Assembly (NCBI RefSeq): GCF_000705555.1
Contig: NZ_JMQN01000063.1
Location: forward strand, 58,360 to 122,359
Origin: Marinobacterium lacunae
Lineage (GTDB): Bacteria > Pseudomonadota > Gammaproteobacteria > Pseudomonadales > Balneatricaceae
Length of the DNA: 64,000 nucleotides
Direction: 5' to 3'
The notes beneath the pieces were generated by a model. That model had not been told where the DNA came from, ran no database searches, and saw only the letters and a program-made list of their open reading frames with translations. Position 1 is the first letter of the stretch. Every line of letters starts with the position of its first letter. The position numbers and the translations under genes were made by a program. This document shows, piece after piece, positions 28,534-37,511 of this stretch.

Positions 28534-30261
28534 GGCCTCGGCCAACTCGTCAAGTGCGGCAGACAAGGTCGGTGTAAAACTCAAGAGACCGACAACCGGT
28601 TTAACACCGGCTCGTGCCAACGCACGCAGCGGCTGGAACTGAAGATCCGCCACGACCAACCGAATCCCCATCCGCTCGCATTGGCCCTGGAACCGTGCAA
28701 ACGCACTCAGCCCGCCGGCATCCAGTAGCGGCACACCATCCATATAGAGCACCAGTCCGGCTCCGGGCTTAGACATCGCCAGTACCTCCTCGAACACCCG
28801 GTCGGCAGCGGCAAAAAACAGCGGGCCTGTCACCTTAATAACCCGCCAGCCTTCAGGCAACTCGCCCGGCACATGCTTGCGCTGCTCGGATATATCATTC
28901 ACCCGGGTCATGCCTGCGATATCGCGCATAAAGAGCAGCGACGCCAAAACAATCCCTGTGGATATCGCGATCACCATATCGAACAGGACAGTCAGCGAGA
29001 GACAGCACAGCAGCACCAGCACATCCCCGAGAGGCGCTCTACGCAGCAACTCGACTACCTTCGGCGCTTCGCTCATATTCCAGGCCACAATCAACAGCAA
29101 CGCAGCCATACTCGCCATCGGCAGATAGGCCAACAAGGGCGCCAGCAACAGCAAACCCGCCAGTACCACCAGCGCATGAATAATTCCGGCCAACGGAGAG
29201 CGCGCCCCCGCACGGTAGTTCGCTGCCGAGCGCGCGATGGCGGCCGTTGCGGTAATGCCGCCGAAGAAAGGGGTGACCAGATTGCCGATCCCCTGCCCCA
29301 GCAACTCACCATTGGCGTGATGCCGATAGCCCGTCATGCCATCAAGCACGACTGCACACAGAAGAGATTCGATTGCACCGAGCATGGCGATGGAAAACGC
29401 CGCCGGCAACAATTCACGCATCGCACTCCAGCTTAGTTCGAATGGCTGACCATCGGGCCCTGCGTGAAGCCATGGCCACTCAAAGCCCGGCAGAATAGGC
29501 GGAATGCCTTGCCCCAGAGAGCCATCCGGCAACTCAAAGCTGAATCGGCTACCGATGGTTTCGATGCTCGCGCCGTTTTGGTTGAGCCAGAGCGCCAACC
29601 CCGTACCCAGAAGCAGGGCCGGCAGATGCCCTGGTATCGGCAAACGTAACCGCGGCCAGAACACCAATACCGCCAGTGTGGTTGCCGCCACCAACGCTTC
29701 GGGCCACTGCCAGGCGGGGGCTCGGTGAACCAGTTCCAGCACCTTTTCGGAATAGTGAGATGAAAGCCCCTCGCTGGAGAGCCCCAGAAGGTCGGGCACC
29801 TGCAAGGTCGCAATCACGATGGCGATACCGGCGGTAAACCCCAGCGTCACCGATTCCGGGATGTACTCGATCAAACGGCCCAAGCGGGCCAATGCCAGCG
29901 CGATCAGGATTAACCCCGCCATCACCGATGCCAGCAACAGACCGGCAAGACCAAAGCTTTGTGAGACAGGATAGAGAATCACAACGAACGCAGCAGTGGG
30001 CCCGGAAATGCTGTAGCGGGAGCCGCCGGTCAGCGCGATAAGAAAGCCGGCAATGATCGCCGTGTAGAGGCCGTTCTCAGGGCGCACGCCACTGGCGATT
30101 GCCAGCGCCATCGAAAGCGGTATAGCGATAATTCCGACTGTGACACCGGCCACAAGATCGGCCATCAAGTCCCGCCCACCATACCCTTTGGCCAGCGACT
30201 CTCTCAGAGCACTGGCGAATGAGAGGGAGTGCAACCTGGCGCGACTGGAGGACATGCTCAT
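28519..30261 (-). CDS. SulP-family anion transporter with STAS domain
   Basis: 580 aa. About 14 hydrophobic segments with the SulP signature region ITGGSRYSISGPTAAFVVIL and GLYTAIIAGFLIAL, and a C-terminal cytoplasmic STAS domain (about 460-575, with LVLYMDGVPLLDAGGLSAF). SulP proteins move sulfate, bicarbonate, C4-dicarboxylates or other anions; no neighbouring gene fixes the substrate (no adjacent carbonic anhydrase or cys transport gene). AGGGG lies 4 nt before the first ATG; a second ATG two codons later is better spaced. Confidence 0.9.
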   Translation of the reverse strand: MSMSSSRARLHSLSFASALRESLAKGYGGRDLMADLVAGVTVGIIAIPLSMALAIASGVRPENGLYTAIIAGFLIALTGGSRYSISGPTAAFVVILYPVSQSFGLAGLLLASVMAGLILIALALARLGRLIEYIPESVTLGFTAGIAIVIATLQVPDLLGLSSEGLSSHYSEKVLELVHRAPAWQWPEALVAATTLAVLVFWPRLRLPIPGHLPALLLGTGLALWLNQNGASIETIGSRFSFELPDGSLGQGIPPILPGFEWPWLHAGPDGQPFELSWSAMRELLPAAFSIAMLGAIESLLCAVVLDGMTGYRHHANGELLGQGIGNLVTPFFGGITATAAIARSAANYRAGARSPLAGIIHALVVLAGLLLLAPLLAYLPMASMAALLLIVAWNMSEAPKVVELLRRAPLGDVLVLLCCLSLTVLFDMVIAISTGIVLASLLFMRDIAGMTRVNDISEQRKHVPGELPEGWRVIKVTGPLFFAAADRVFEEVLAMSKPGAGLVLYMDGVPLLDAGGLSAFARFQGQCERMGIRLVVADLQFQPLRALARAGVKPVVGLLSFTPTLSAALDELAEASVEG

Positions 30262-30324
30262 TAACCCCTGTACGAGTAAGCGGCTAAAGACATAAACATT
30301 ACAGGTTAATTGAGTTAGAATGCA

Positions 30325-30343
30325 ATGTTAATAGAATTAACAT
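30325..30343. promoter_or_regulatory. Perfect palindrome, candidate operator
   Basis: ATGTTAAT-AGA-ATTAACAT, a perfect 8-bp dyad in the 117-bp region between the divergent SulP and ribbon-helix-helix genes, 36 bp before the latter's start. A likely binding site for the adjacent small DNA-binding protein; inferred from position. Confidence 0.5.
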
Positions 30344-30378
30344 AAAGTCCAATCCAAACACTGAATAGAGAGTTTCCG

Positions 30379-30579
30379 GTGGATAAAAGCGAGAAGCGCA
30401 CTGCGCGTCTGACACTGCTGATCGACCCTAACAAGAAAGCGGTTTTCGAAAAGCTTTGCTTCGAGCACGACGTAACCCCATCACAGATGGTTCGAAAATT
30501 CATCCGTGATTTTATAGAGCAGGAGCTCGGCCCCGACTGGCGTGATCAGGTATTGGAGGGGGAAGACTCTTCGTCCTGA
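30379..30579 (+). CDS. Small ribbon-helix-helix (CopG/Arc-like) protein
   Basis: 66 aa. The pattern is a beta strand (RTARLTLLID) followed by helix-turn-helix segments KKAVFEKLCFEHDVTPSQMV and RKFIRDFIEQELG, consistent with the CopG/Arc DNA-binding fold; acidic tail EGEDSSS. Start is a GTG at 30379 with GAGAG upstream. No toxin partner is adjacent (the next gene is a DUF2788 membrane protein), so it is more likely a stand-alone regulator than an antitoxin. A perfect palindrome lies in its promoter region. Confidence 0.65.
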   Translation: MDKSEKRTARLTLLIDPNKKAVFEKLCFEHDVTPSQMVRKFIRDFIEQELGPDWRDQVLEGEDSSS

Positions 30580-30686
30580 CAGGCGCTTCACCCGCCTCAC
30601 GAAAAACCGTACTAAAAGACTGTTTATTAACCACACGCGGCACAGTAAACTGCGCGCAATTTTTGACCAATTCCGAGGAATTCTCC

Positions 30687-30896
30687 ATGCGTCTTGCCGA
30701 AGCTGAAAGCCTGATGCTGAACATTGGCCTGGTCGTATTCGCAGGCTTTATCTTCTTCATCATTTACGATCTGGCTAAGAAATCGAATGCAGGCCGTTTT
30801 GGCACCTTCGTTCTGTTCTTCGCACTGGGCCTTGGGCTTGCCGCGTTTCTGGTGAAAACCGTAGTCGTCGAGTTGATCGAAGGCGGCACTATCTGA
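30687..30896 (+). CDS. DUF2788 small membrane protein
   Basis: 69 aa with two transmembrane helices (LNIGLVVFAGFIFFIIYDLA and FVLFFALGLGLAAFLVKTVV) joined by the conserved basic loop KKSNAGRFGTF, the hallmark of DUF2788. GAGGA lies 8 nt upstream of the ATG at 30687, preferred over an in-frame TTG eight codons earlier. Function unknown in the family. Confidence 0.85.
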   Translation: MRLAEAESLMLNIGLVVFAGFIFFIIYDLAKKSNAGRFGTFVLFFALGLGLAAFLVKTVVVELIEGGTI

Positions 30897-30933
30897 CCCG
30901 TTGTCAAAATCTGACACGCCAATTGGAACAATT

Positions 30934-30956
30934 CCGGTGCTGCTCAACAGCACCGG
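30934..30956. terminator. Strong hairpin after DUF2788 gene
   Basis: CCGGTGCTG, loop CTCAA, CAGCACCGG: a perfect 9-bp stem 38 bp past the stop codon. No T-run follows, so termination would need another factor. Confidence 0.45.
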
Positions 30957-30972
30957 CGAATCAGGCAAGCAG

Positions 30973-31001
30973 TTACGATAACAAACGGGCTGAGTTATAG
31001 T
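30973..31001 (+). promoter_or_regulatory. Possible promoter for lemA-GIDE unit
   Basis: TTACGA, 17 bp, TATAGT, ending 33 bp before the LemA-family start. The -35 is weak and the call rests on spacing and the -10. Confidence 0.35.
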
Positions 31002-31033
31002 CCCTGCAAAAGTCTCTGCGCAGGGAGCTTCAG

Positions 31034-31606
31034 ATGGACCCGGTTTTAATCACGCTTATTGTGGTGGCAGCACTGACTGTCATCTATGCCATCTTTATCT
31101 ACAACCACCTTGTGCGACTCAAGCACAATGTTTCCCGCGCCTTCTCTAATATTGATGTGTTGCTCAAGCAGCGCCACGACGAACTGCCCAAGCTGGTTGA
31201 AACCTGCAAACAGCACATGGGCTACGAGCAGAAAACCCTTGAAGCGGTCATGCGCGCACGCAGCGCCGTTGCCAGCGCCAGCCAACAGGGGGATATAAAA
31301 GCACTGGGGCAGGCGGAATCGCAGTTGCGTCTGGGCCTTGGCAATCTGTTTGCAGTGGCCGAGGCCTATCCGGAACTGACCGCCAGTGAGTCCTTCCACC
31401 ACCTGCACAGCCGCATAACCGGCCTGGAATCAGCCATTGCCGACCGTCGTGAGTACTACAACGACTCGGTAAACCTTTACAACATCCGGATTGAGCAGTT
31501 CCCGGACATTATCATCGCACGCCGCATGGGCTTCCTGTCGAGAGCGCTGCTAGAGTTCGATGAGGCCGAAAAAGCGGACGTGGATATGAAAACCCTATTT
31601 GACTGA
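31034..31606 (+). CDS. LemA family protein
   Basis: 190 aa. One N-terminal transmembrane helix (LITLIVVAALTVIYAIFIYN) followed by a long four-helix LemA domain with NHLVRLKHNVSRAFSNIDVL and the family motif DELPKLVETC. The N-terminus is short and outside, the domain cytoplasmic in homologues. GGGAG lies 7 nt before the ATG. It is followed after 8 bp by a GIDE-domain protein gene, a pairing often seen in bacteria; the joint function is unknown. Confidence 0.88.
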   Translation: MDPVLITLIVVAALTVIYAIFIYNHLVRLKHNVSRAFSNIDVLLKQRHDELPKLVETCKQHMGYEQKTLEAVMRARSAVASASQQGDIKALGQAESQLRLGLGNLFAVAEAYPELTASESFHHLHSRITGLESAIADRREYYNDSVNLYNIRIEQFPDIIIARRMGFLSRALLEFDEAEKADVDMKTLFD

Positions 31607-31614
31607 CTCGTCCG

Positions 31615-32550
31615 ATGCTGCTTGAACTCAACATCGACGCTCAAGAGAGGCTTTTTGGGCTGATCGCCTGTATCGTCGCCTTTACAGTCTGTGTTTTCTT
31701 CGCCTTCCGCCGCTTTGCGCGCTACCGCATTATTGCCGATACGCCCACAGCGCTGATCCGCTCTGCGCCACAGGGCTATGTCGAACTTATAGGAAAAGTG
31801 ATCGCCGGTGAGGCTGGGCTGCTCGACTCTCCGCTCTCAGGTAGTCAATGCGTGTGGTTCGATGCCCGCATCGATCGCTACAAGCGCAACAGCAATGGCA
31901 AAGGTGGCCACTGGGAGCCTGTATTCAGAAAATGCTCCGATGCCTGGTTTCAGATCGACGATGACACCGGCATCTGCCTGATCGACCCAACAGGCGCCGA
32001 GGCCAACACCCGTCAAAACAGAGTCTGGTACGGGGCCACCGAGTGGCCGGGCGCGTTACACAACTACAGCTTCGAGCACTACTCGATATCGATCGTTGGC
32101 GGTAATAGCCGATACCGCTATACCGAGAAACTGATCACCGAAGGTGAGCCGCTCTACGCGCTGGGCAACTTTCATAGCGTCGGCGGCGGACGCGACAGGC
32201 TGGATCTTCAAGCGGCAAGTCGTAACCTTTTAAAACAATGGAAAAGCGATCAGGCGGCATTGATTGACCGCTTCGACACCAACAGTGACGGCAAGATCGA
32301 CATGAACGAGTGGTCGCTGGCACAGAACGCAGCTCTGAAGCAGGCCAAAGCCAATCAGCGCGAACTCGACACGCTGCCCACCATGCATGCACTGCGGGAC
32401 CCACAAGCGCCGGGATTACCGTTTATTCTGTCCACATTTGACGAAGGCGCCCTGATTAAACGCTTTCGCTGGCACGTTGCAGGTTTTATGGCATGTGCCT
32501 TGCTTGCATTCTGGTTAGGACTGGAGCTCCTGCTGACTGAAACTTTCTAA
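31615..32550 (+). CDS. GIDE-domain membrane protein with an EF-hand
   Basis: 311 aa. Transmembrane helices at about 14-31 and near the C-terminus (WHVAGFMACALLAFWLGLEL), enclosing a GIDE-like domain (about 50-200; GYVELIGKVIAGEAGLLDSP, DARIDRYKR, YTEKLITEGEPLYALG), the module shared with mitochondrial MUL1-type E3 ligases but without a RING here. Residues 221-233 are a canonical EF-hand loop DTNSDGKIDMNEW with all Ca-coordinating positions filled. It is coupled to the upstream LemA gene. A calcium-responsive membrane complex is a fair inference; no activity is known. Confidence 0.85.
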   Translation: MLLELNIDAQERLFGLIACIVAFTVCVFFAFRRFARYRIIADTPTALIRSAPQGYVELIGKVIAGEAGLLDSPLSGSQCVWFDARIDRYKRNSNGKGGHWEPVFRKCSDAWFQIDDDTGICLIDPTGAEANTRQNRVWYGATEWPGALHNYSFEHYSISIVGGNSRYRYTEKLITEGEPLYALGNFHSVGGGRDRLDLQAASRNLLKQWKSDQAALIDRFDTNSDGKIDMNEWSLAQNAALKQAKANQRELDTLPTMHALRDPQAPGLPFILSTFDEGALIKRFRWHVAGFMACALLAFWLGLELLLTETF

Positions 32551-32615
32551 AGCCGGGGTTCAGCCCGCCGATAACCAACACAACGATACGATTGAGAGCT
32601 TAGTGAGGCACCGGA

Positions 32616-33035
32616 ATGACCTCTATGCCCAGCCCAATCAGCTATATACAACACCCGGACAACACCCCTCTTAGTCTGGATGCACGGCCCTCTTCACCTC
32701 CCGAAACACCGCCCCTCCCGCTTGGTCTTATCTGCAACTCGCTCAACAAGATGCCCAACGGCACTCTGGTCGAGATCAGCAGCCCGCGCCTGGCTCCGGA
32801 TATGCGCGGTATCGGCCAGATAATTTGGTGTCGCCGTCTTGGTAAGGGCTATCAACTTGGCGTCGCCTTCTATACCAGCGATGACCTCTATGCCATCAGA
32901 ATGATGGAGCAGCTCTGTCACATCGAACACTACCGTCACATTCTTGTTACAGAGGGACAGTCATTGACACTCGAATGTGCAGCCAGGGAATGGATCGAAA
33001 AATTTGCTGAACATTTTCCCACTGACGGTCTCTAA
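32616..33035 (+). CDS. PilZ-like protein
   Basis: 139 aa. The core (about residues 38-90) looks like a PilZ barrel: NGTLVEISSPRL, then GIGQIIWCRRLGKGYQLGVAF. The C-terminal helix AAREWIEKFAEHFP is found in small PilZ-type proteins of pseudomonads. The strict c-di-GMP motif (RxxxR...D/NxSxxG) is not clear: SLDARPSSP lies where RxxxR would be and EISSPR replaces the NxSxxG site. It may therefore not bind c-di-GMP. GAGG is 7 nt before the ATG. Confidence 0.65.
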   Translation: MTSMPSPISYIQHPDNTPLSLDARPSSPPETPPLPLGLICNSLNKMPNGTLVEISSPRLAPDMRGIGQIIWCRRLGKGYQLGVAFYTSDDLYAIRMMEQLCHIEHYRHILVTEGQSLTLECAAREWIEKFAEHFPTDGL

Positions 33036-33083
33036 CGCTGCCAACGACAGCCGTCTCCAGACGCAGGTAGTTTTCCGATAGCC

Positions 33084-33092
33084 TGCTATAAT
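33084..33092 (+). promoter_or_regulatory. Extended -10 promoter for kdsA
   Basis: TGCTATAAT: perfect -10 hexamer (33087-33092) with the TGN extension, 34 bp before the kdsA ATG. The -35 region is poor, which extended -10 promoters tolerate. Confidence 0.55.
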
Positions 33093-33116
33093 GGCCGCTC
33101 CATACAATCTGGATGA

Positions 33117-33974
<858 letters not shown>

Positions 33975-33988
33975 TCCTTTAGCAGATA

Positions 33989-34010
33989 CGCTACGCCCTA
34001 GGGCGTAGCG
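33989..34010. repeat. 22-bp perfect palindrome
   Basis: CGCTACGCCCTAGGGCGTAGCG has no spacer; it lies between the kdsA stop and the next start, 17 bp upstream of the latter. It could be a terminator-like hairpin, an operator or a dispersed palindromic repeat; single copy in the window as far as I can see. Confidence 0.7.
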
Positions 34011-34026
34011 ATTGGGATATGCGCCT

Positions 34027-36045
34027 ATGGATAGCGCCAACGTCAAACCGCTGGATCTACTCAAGCCCGAACAGGTTATAGGGCCGGATCATCACCGTTT
34101 TCGCCTTACCGCCCCGCTATCTTCACACCCGCTTGGACAACTGTGGCAGGCCGACGATATATCGACGACCAAGCCAACCCCCGTCACCCTGCTGTTCCTG
34201 AGCGAGGCACTGCAAAGCCAGTCGGGATTTGTCGACAAGCTCCGTGACACGCTAAACCGCAACCGCAGCCTCAAGGACAGCTTTTCAGCACGCTGCTACG
34301 GCCTCTTTACCTGGCGCGGCATATTCTTCAGTTCATGGGAAGTGCTCGATGGCCTGACCCTGGCTCAAATGCTGGCGGACGGGCGTGCCTACAAGATGAA
34401 AGAGGGGCAAAAACGGGGGCTGATCGTTCAGGTTGGCAAAGCGCTGCAAGCCCAACTCAAGCAGACCTCCCAACCTCACGCGACACTGGCGCCTGAACTG
34501 ATCTACCTGAACAGAAGCAACGGTGTCCGGCTCATGGGCTATCAGTGGCGTGCGCTACTGAGCAGCCTCGATGGCAAGGTAAATCACGGTGCCCGCTATA
34601 TTGGCTGGCAATCGGCCGAAGCCTTCCACCCCAACCCTCTCGATGCCAGTGAGGACGTATTTGCACTGGCGAGCATGATCTACCAGCTCTATGCAGGCAA
34701 GACACCGTTCACCCCGCCGGAGAGCGAAGAGAGCCGCAACGGCAAAGAGTTGAAGGCCCCGTCAGGGTTGACCCGTGACCAATGGAAGACCCTGCAGACG
34801 GCGCTATCCGACGATCCCGAGCAACGGCCGAAATCTCCGATGGAACTGTTACGAAAGCTCTACTCGGAGAAGACCGAAGAGTCCCCTGCAAAAGTCGATG
34901 ACTCCAAGGTAGAACCGGAACCTGAGTTGCCTGCCGATCCTCCCGAGGCTGTCCGTCCGTCACGCCCGAAACTATCAGCAAAATGGGTAAAACCGGCTAT
35001 CGGCGGTTCGGCGCTTTTTGTTGCAGGGCTGATTCTGGGCTATTGGATGGCACTGACCAATGCACCCGATAACCGCACCGTTACTGAAACTGACGCGACA
35101 CTTGCACTGTTGCAACAGGAAAACCGGTCGTTACGCGAGCAGTTACAGACCAACACCGAACCGCTTCAAACAACAGCCGAAGCTGAACCCGATCTCCGAA
35201 CAGAGCCCGAGGAGCGCAACGCGCTGGCACGCCCCGAAAAGCCCACAAGCGTGGTTCAGGATGGCGCAGCGCTGCACAACGCTGAAAAACCCGCGGACAA
35301 CCTCAGCGCATTTCGCGATCAATGGGCGCCGGATCGTTTCGCCCCGCAGATGGTAGTGATACCCAAAGGCCGCTTTCGCATGGGCGATCTGCACGGTGCA
35401 GGCGATGACAACGAATACCCCGTTCACGAAGTGATTATCAGCAAAGCATTTGCCTTCAGCCGCTTTGAGGTCACCTTTGCTGAATACGATCAGTTTGCAC
35501 AGGAAACCGGCCGCCCCTTGCCCGACGATGAAGGTTGGGGACGCGACAATCAGCCGGTAATCAATGTCAGTTGGCTGGATGCAAAAGCCTACACCCGCTG
35601 GCTGGCCGAGCAGAGCGGCCAACCCTATCGTCTTCCCAGCGAAGCGGAGTGGGAGTATGTCGCCCGCGCCGGCACAGAGACCAAATACTGGTGGGGTGAT
35701 GAACTCAGTCAGAAGATGGCTGTCTGTGATGGATGCGGCACGCAATGGGATGGCGACAGACCGGCCCCGGTGGGCAGCTTTCCAGCCAACCCCTGGGGCA
35801 TCCACGATCTCAACGGCAATGTCGATGAGTGGGTAGAGGACTGCTATAACGGCACCTATGACGGTGCTCCGACAGATGGCAGCGCTCGCACAGGCAGCAG
35901 CTGCTCCCATCGCGTCATGCGCGGCGGATCATGGTTTGAAATTCCACGCCTGATCCGCTCCGCCAGCCGCTATCGCCACCCGGCCAACACCAGCCGAAAC
36001 AGCTGGGGCTTCAGGGTCGCACTCGATCTACCGATCACCGAATAG
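34027..36045 (+). CDS. Pseudokinase / FGE-sulfatase-like fusion membrane protein
   Basis: 672 aa. N-terminal Ser/Thr-kinase-like domain (about 20-280) with the late-lobe motif EDVFALASMIYQLYAGKTPF, but the catalytic Lys, HRD and DFG motifs are gone (VTLLFL, HATLAPELIYL, RLMGYQW stand in), so it is a pseudokinase. A Pro-rich linker and one transmembrane helix (323-343) lead to a short coiled coil and a C-terminal periplasmic FGE-sulfatase-type domain (about 440-670: PQMVVIPKGRFRMGD, YRLPSEAEWEYVARAG, WGIHDLNGNVDEWVEDC). The two active-site Cys of true formylglycine enzymes are absent (SASRYRHP), so another role is likely. Start ATG at 34027. Confidence 0.85.
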   Translation: MDSANVKPLDLLKPEQVIGPDHHRFRLTAPLSSHPLGQLWQADDISTTKPTPVTLLFLSEALQSQSGFVDKLRDTLNRNRSLKDSFSARCYGLFTWRGIFFSSWEVLDGLTLAQMLADGRAYKMKEGQKRGLIVQVGKALQAQLKQTSQPHATLAPELIYLNRSNGVRLMGYQWRALLSSLDGKVNHGARYIGWQSAEAFHPNPLDASEDVFALASMIYQLYAGKTPFTPPESEESRNGKELKAPSGLTRDQWKTLQTALSDDPEQRPKSPMELLRKLYSEKTEESPAKVDDSKVEPEPELPADPPEAVRPSRPKLSAKWVKPAIGGSALFVAGLILGYWMALTNAPDNRTVTETDATLALLQQENRSLREQLQTNTEPLQTTAEAEPDLRTEPEERNALARPEKPTSVVQDGAALHNAEKPADNLSAFRDQWAPDRFAPQMVVIPKGRFRMGDLHGAGDDNEYPVHEVIISKAFAFSRFEVTFAEYDQFAQETGRPLPDDEGWGRDNQPVINVSWLDAKAYTRWLAEQSGQPYRLPSEAEWEYVARAGTETKYWWGDELSQKMAVCDGCGTQWDGDRPAPVGSFPANPWGIHDLNGNVDEWVEDCYNGTYDGAPTDGSARTGSSCSHRVMRGGSWFEIPRLIRSASRYRHPANTSRNSWGFRVALDLPITE

Positions 36046-36092
36046 AGAGCCGCCGCGGCGTAGCGGCGACACGACACAGGGGAGTGTACACC

Positions 36093-37478
36093 ATGCTAAT
36101 CCGCACCTTGGCCGCCGGCACCGCGCTGCTGGTATCAGGCCAGAGCTTTGCTGCCGACCCGTTGCACCTTGCCAACGATGAACTAACGCAACGCCGTTTG
36201 ATGATTTTCCAGTCAGGCCAGACCCTGTTCAGTGAGCAGTATGCGCTACCCCAAGGCTTCAACGCGCCCCTCATCGAGATAGAGGGTATCAGCCCTCAGC
36301 TTCAGCCCGGCTCGGCGCTCGTCAACGGTGCCGGTGCGATTGAGCATATAGCCCTGCTGACACCCAAAAATGGACTACAGGAGCGTCTCAAGGCAGTTGT
36401 CGGACAGACGATAACCCTCAAACGCTACGGTGCCGATGGGCAAGCGATATACCGTGAAGCACGCCTGCTGGAGATCAGCAACGGTCAGCTTCTGGTCGAG
36501 GACGGCGACAACGTCGAACATCTGGCGCTGAACGGCGACTGGAAACCGCTCCTGCCCAAGCCTGTACGCCACGAGCCCGATAGCCCCTATCTTCAGATCA
36601 AGCGGGACGGGCAGACAGAAAAGGCACTGACGCTTAGCTACATGGGAGGCGGTATAAACTGGCAGGCCGACTACTCACTCACGCTCGACGCCAACGACAC
36701 AACCCTTTCGCTTCAGGCTCAGGCAACGCTGGCCAACCACAGCGGTATAGACCTTCCGCAGAGCCAAATACGCCTGCTCGCCGGACAGGTCAATCAGCCC
36801 CAGGGATCGCCTCGTCTGTATATGGCCAAGGCAGCAATGGAGATGGCAGCGGATAGCATGCCCTCAGAGGAGGCATTCGAGGATTACCACCTGTATACCC
36901 TGCCCGGCCTGACCGACCTGCCCGCCGGCACGACAACCAGTGTCCCGTTAATGCCGACCCAGACGCTGGACTACAGCAACAGCTACCACTTCCAGATGCC
37001 GGTCTACGGCAATGCCCAGCCGGAGACTATTCAGGGGCGGCCGCAACGGGTGATTCGCTTCAACCTGCCGCAGAGCGCGGAGCGCGATACACCGCTGCCC
37101 GCCGGCAATGCCCGGGTCTACACATCGGACCCGCAACAGGGCTTGAGCTTCATTGGCGGCCAGTACATTGCCGCCCACGCCGCGGGTGAACAGGTCGAGA
37201 TGGTGTTAGGCGAAGCTTTCGATATCGGCATTGAACAGACCCAGAGCCTGTACGAGCGTCAGGGCAACACCACACGCACAGGTTATCAGGTGACACTGAG
37301 TAATGCGGGCAAGACAGCCAAAAGCATCGAACTGACCGCCAACTTCAACCAGAACTGGAAGATTACCCAAAGCAGCGCACCGGCGAAGACACAGGGCGCT
37401 CAGGCAGCATGGACCATTCAGGTTCCGGCTGGCGGAAAAACCACTCTGAGTTATCAGGTGGAGCTGACGCGTCGATAG
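36093..37478 (+). CDS. Secreted DUF4139-domain protein
   Basis: 461 aa with a signal peptide (LAAGTALLVSGQSFA, cleavage before ADPLHL). The second half matches DUF4139-type proteins: LTLSYMGGGINWQADYSLTL, ATLANHSGIDLPQSQIRLL and a C-terminal Ig-like end with VPAGGKTTLSYQVELT. A periplasmic or outer-surface beta protein of unknown role. GGGGAG lies 9 nt before the ATG at 36093. It follows the pseudokinase/FGE gene by 47 bp and may be co-transcribed. Confidence 0.8.
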   Translation: MLIRTLAAGTALLVSGQSFAADPLHLANDELTQRRLMIFQSGQTLFSEQYALPQGFNAPLIEIEGISPQLQPGSALVNGAGAIEHIALLTPKNGLQERLKAVVGQTITLKRYGADGQAIYREARLLEISNGQLLVEDGDNVEHLALNGDWKPLLPKPVRHEPDSPYLQIKRDGQTEKALTLSYMGGGINWQADYSLTLDANDTTLSLQAQATLANHSGIDLPQSQIRLLAGQVNQPQGSPRLYMAKAAMEMAADSMPSEEAFEDYHLYTLPGLTDLPAGTTTSVPLMPTQTLDYSNSYHFQMPVYGNAQPETIQGRPQRVIRFNLPQSAERDTPLPAGNARVYTSDPQQGLSFIGGQYIAAHAAGEQVEMVLGEAFDIGIEQTQSLYERQGNTTRTGYQVTLSNAGKTAKSIELTANFNQNWKITQSSAPAKTQGAQAAWTIQVPAGGKTTLSYQVELTRR

Positions 37479-37484
37479 AAATGG

Positions 37485-37511
37485 AGGGCTGACGGCAACG
37501 CAGTCAGCCCT
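37485..37511. terminator. Hairpin between convergent genes
   Basis: AGGGCTGAC, 9-nt loop, GTCAGCCCT: perfect 9-bp stem just after the DUF4139 gene, overlapping the final codons of the convergent GGDEF gene. No T-run. Confidence 0.5.

Noticed and set aside
30379..30579. Antitoxin of a toxin-antitoxin pair
   Set aside because: The ribbon-helix-helix protein has no adjacent toxin gene; the next gene encodes a DUF2788 membrane protein.
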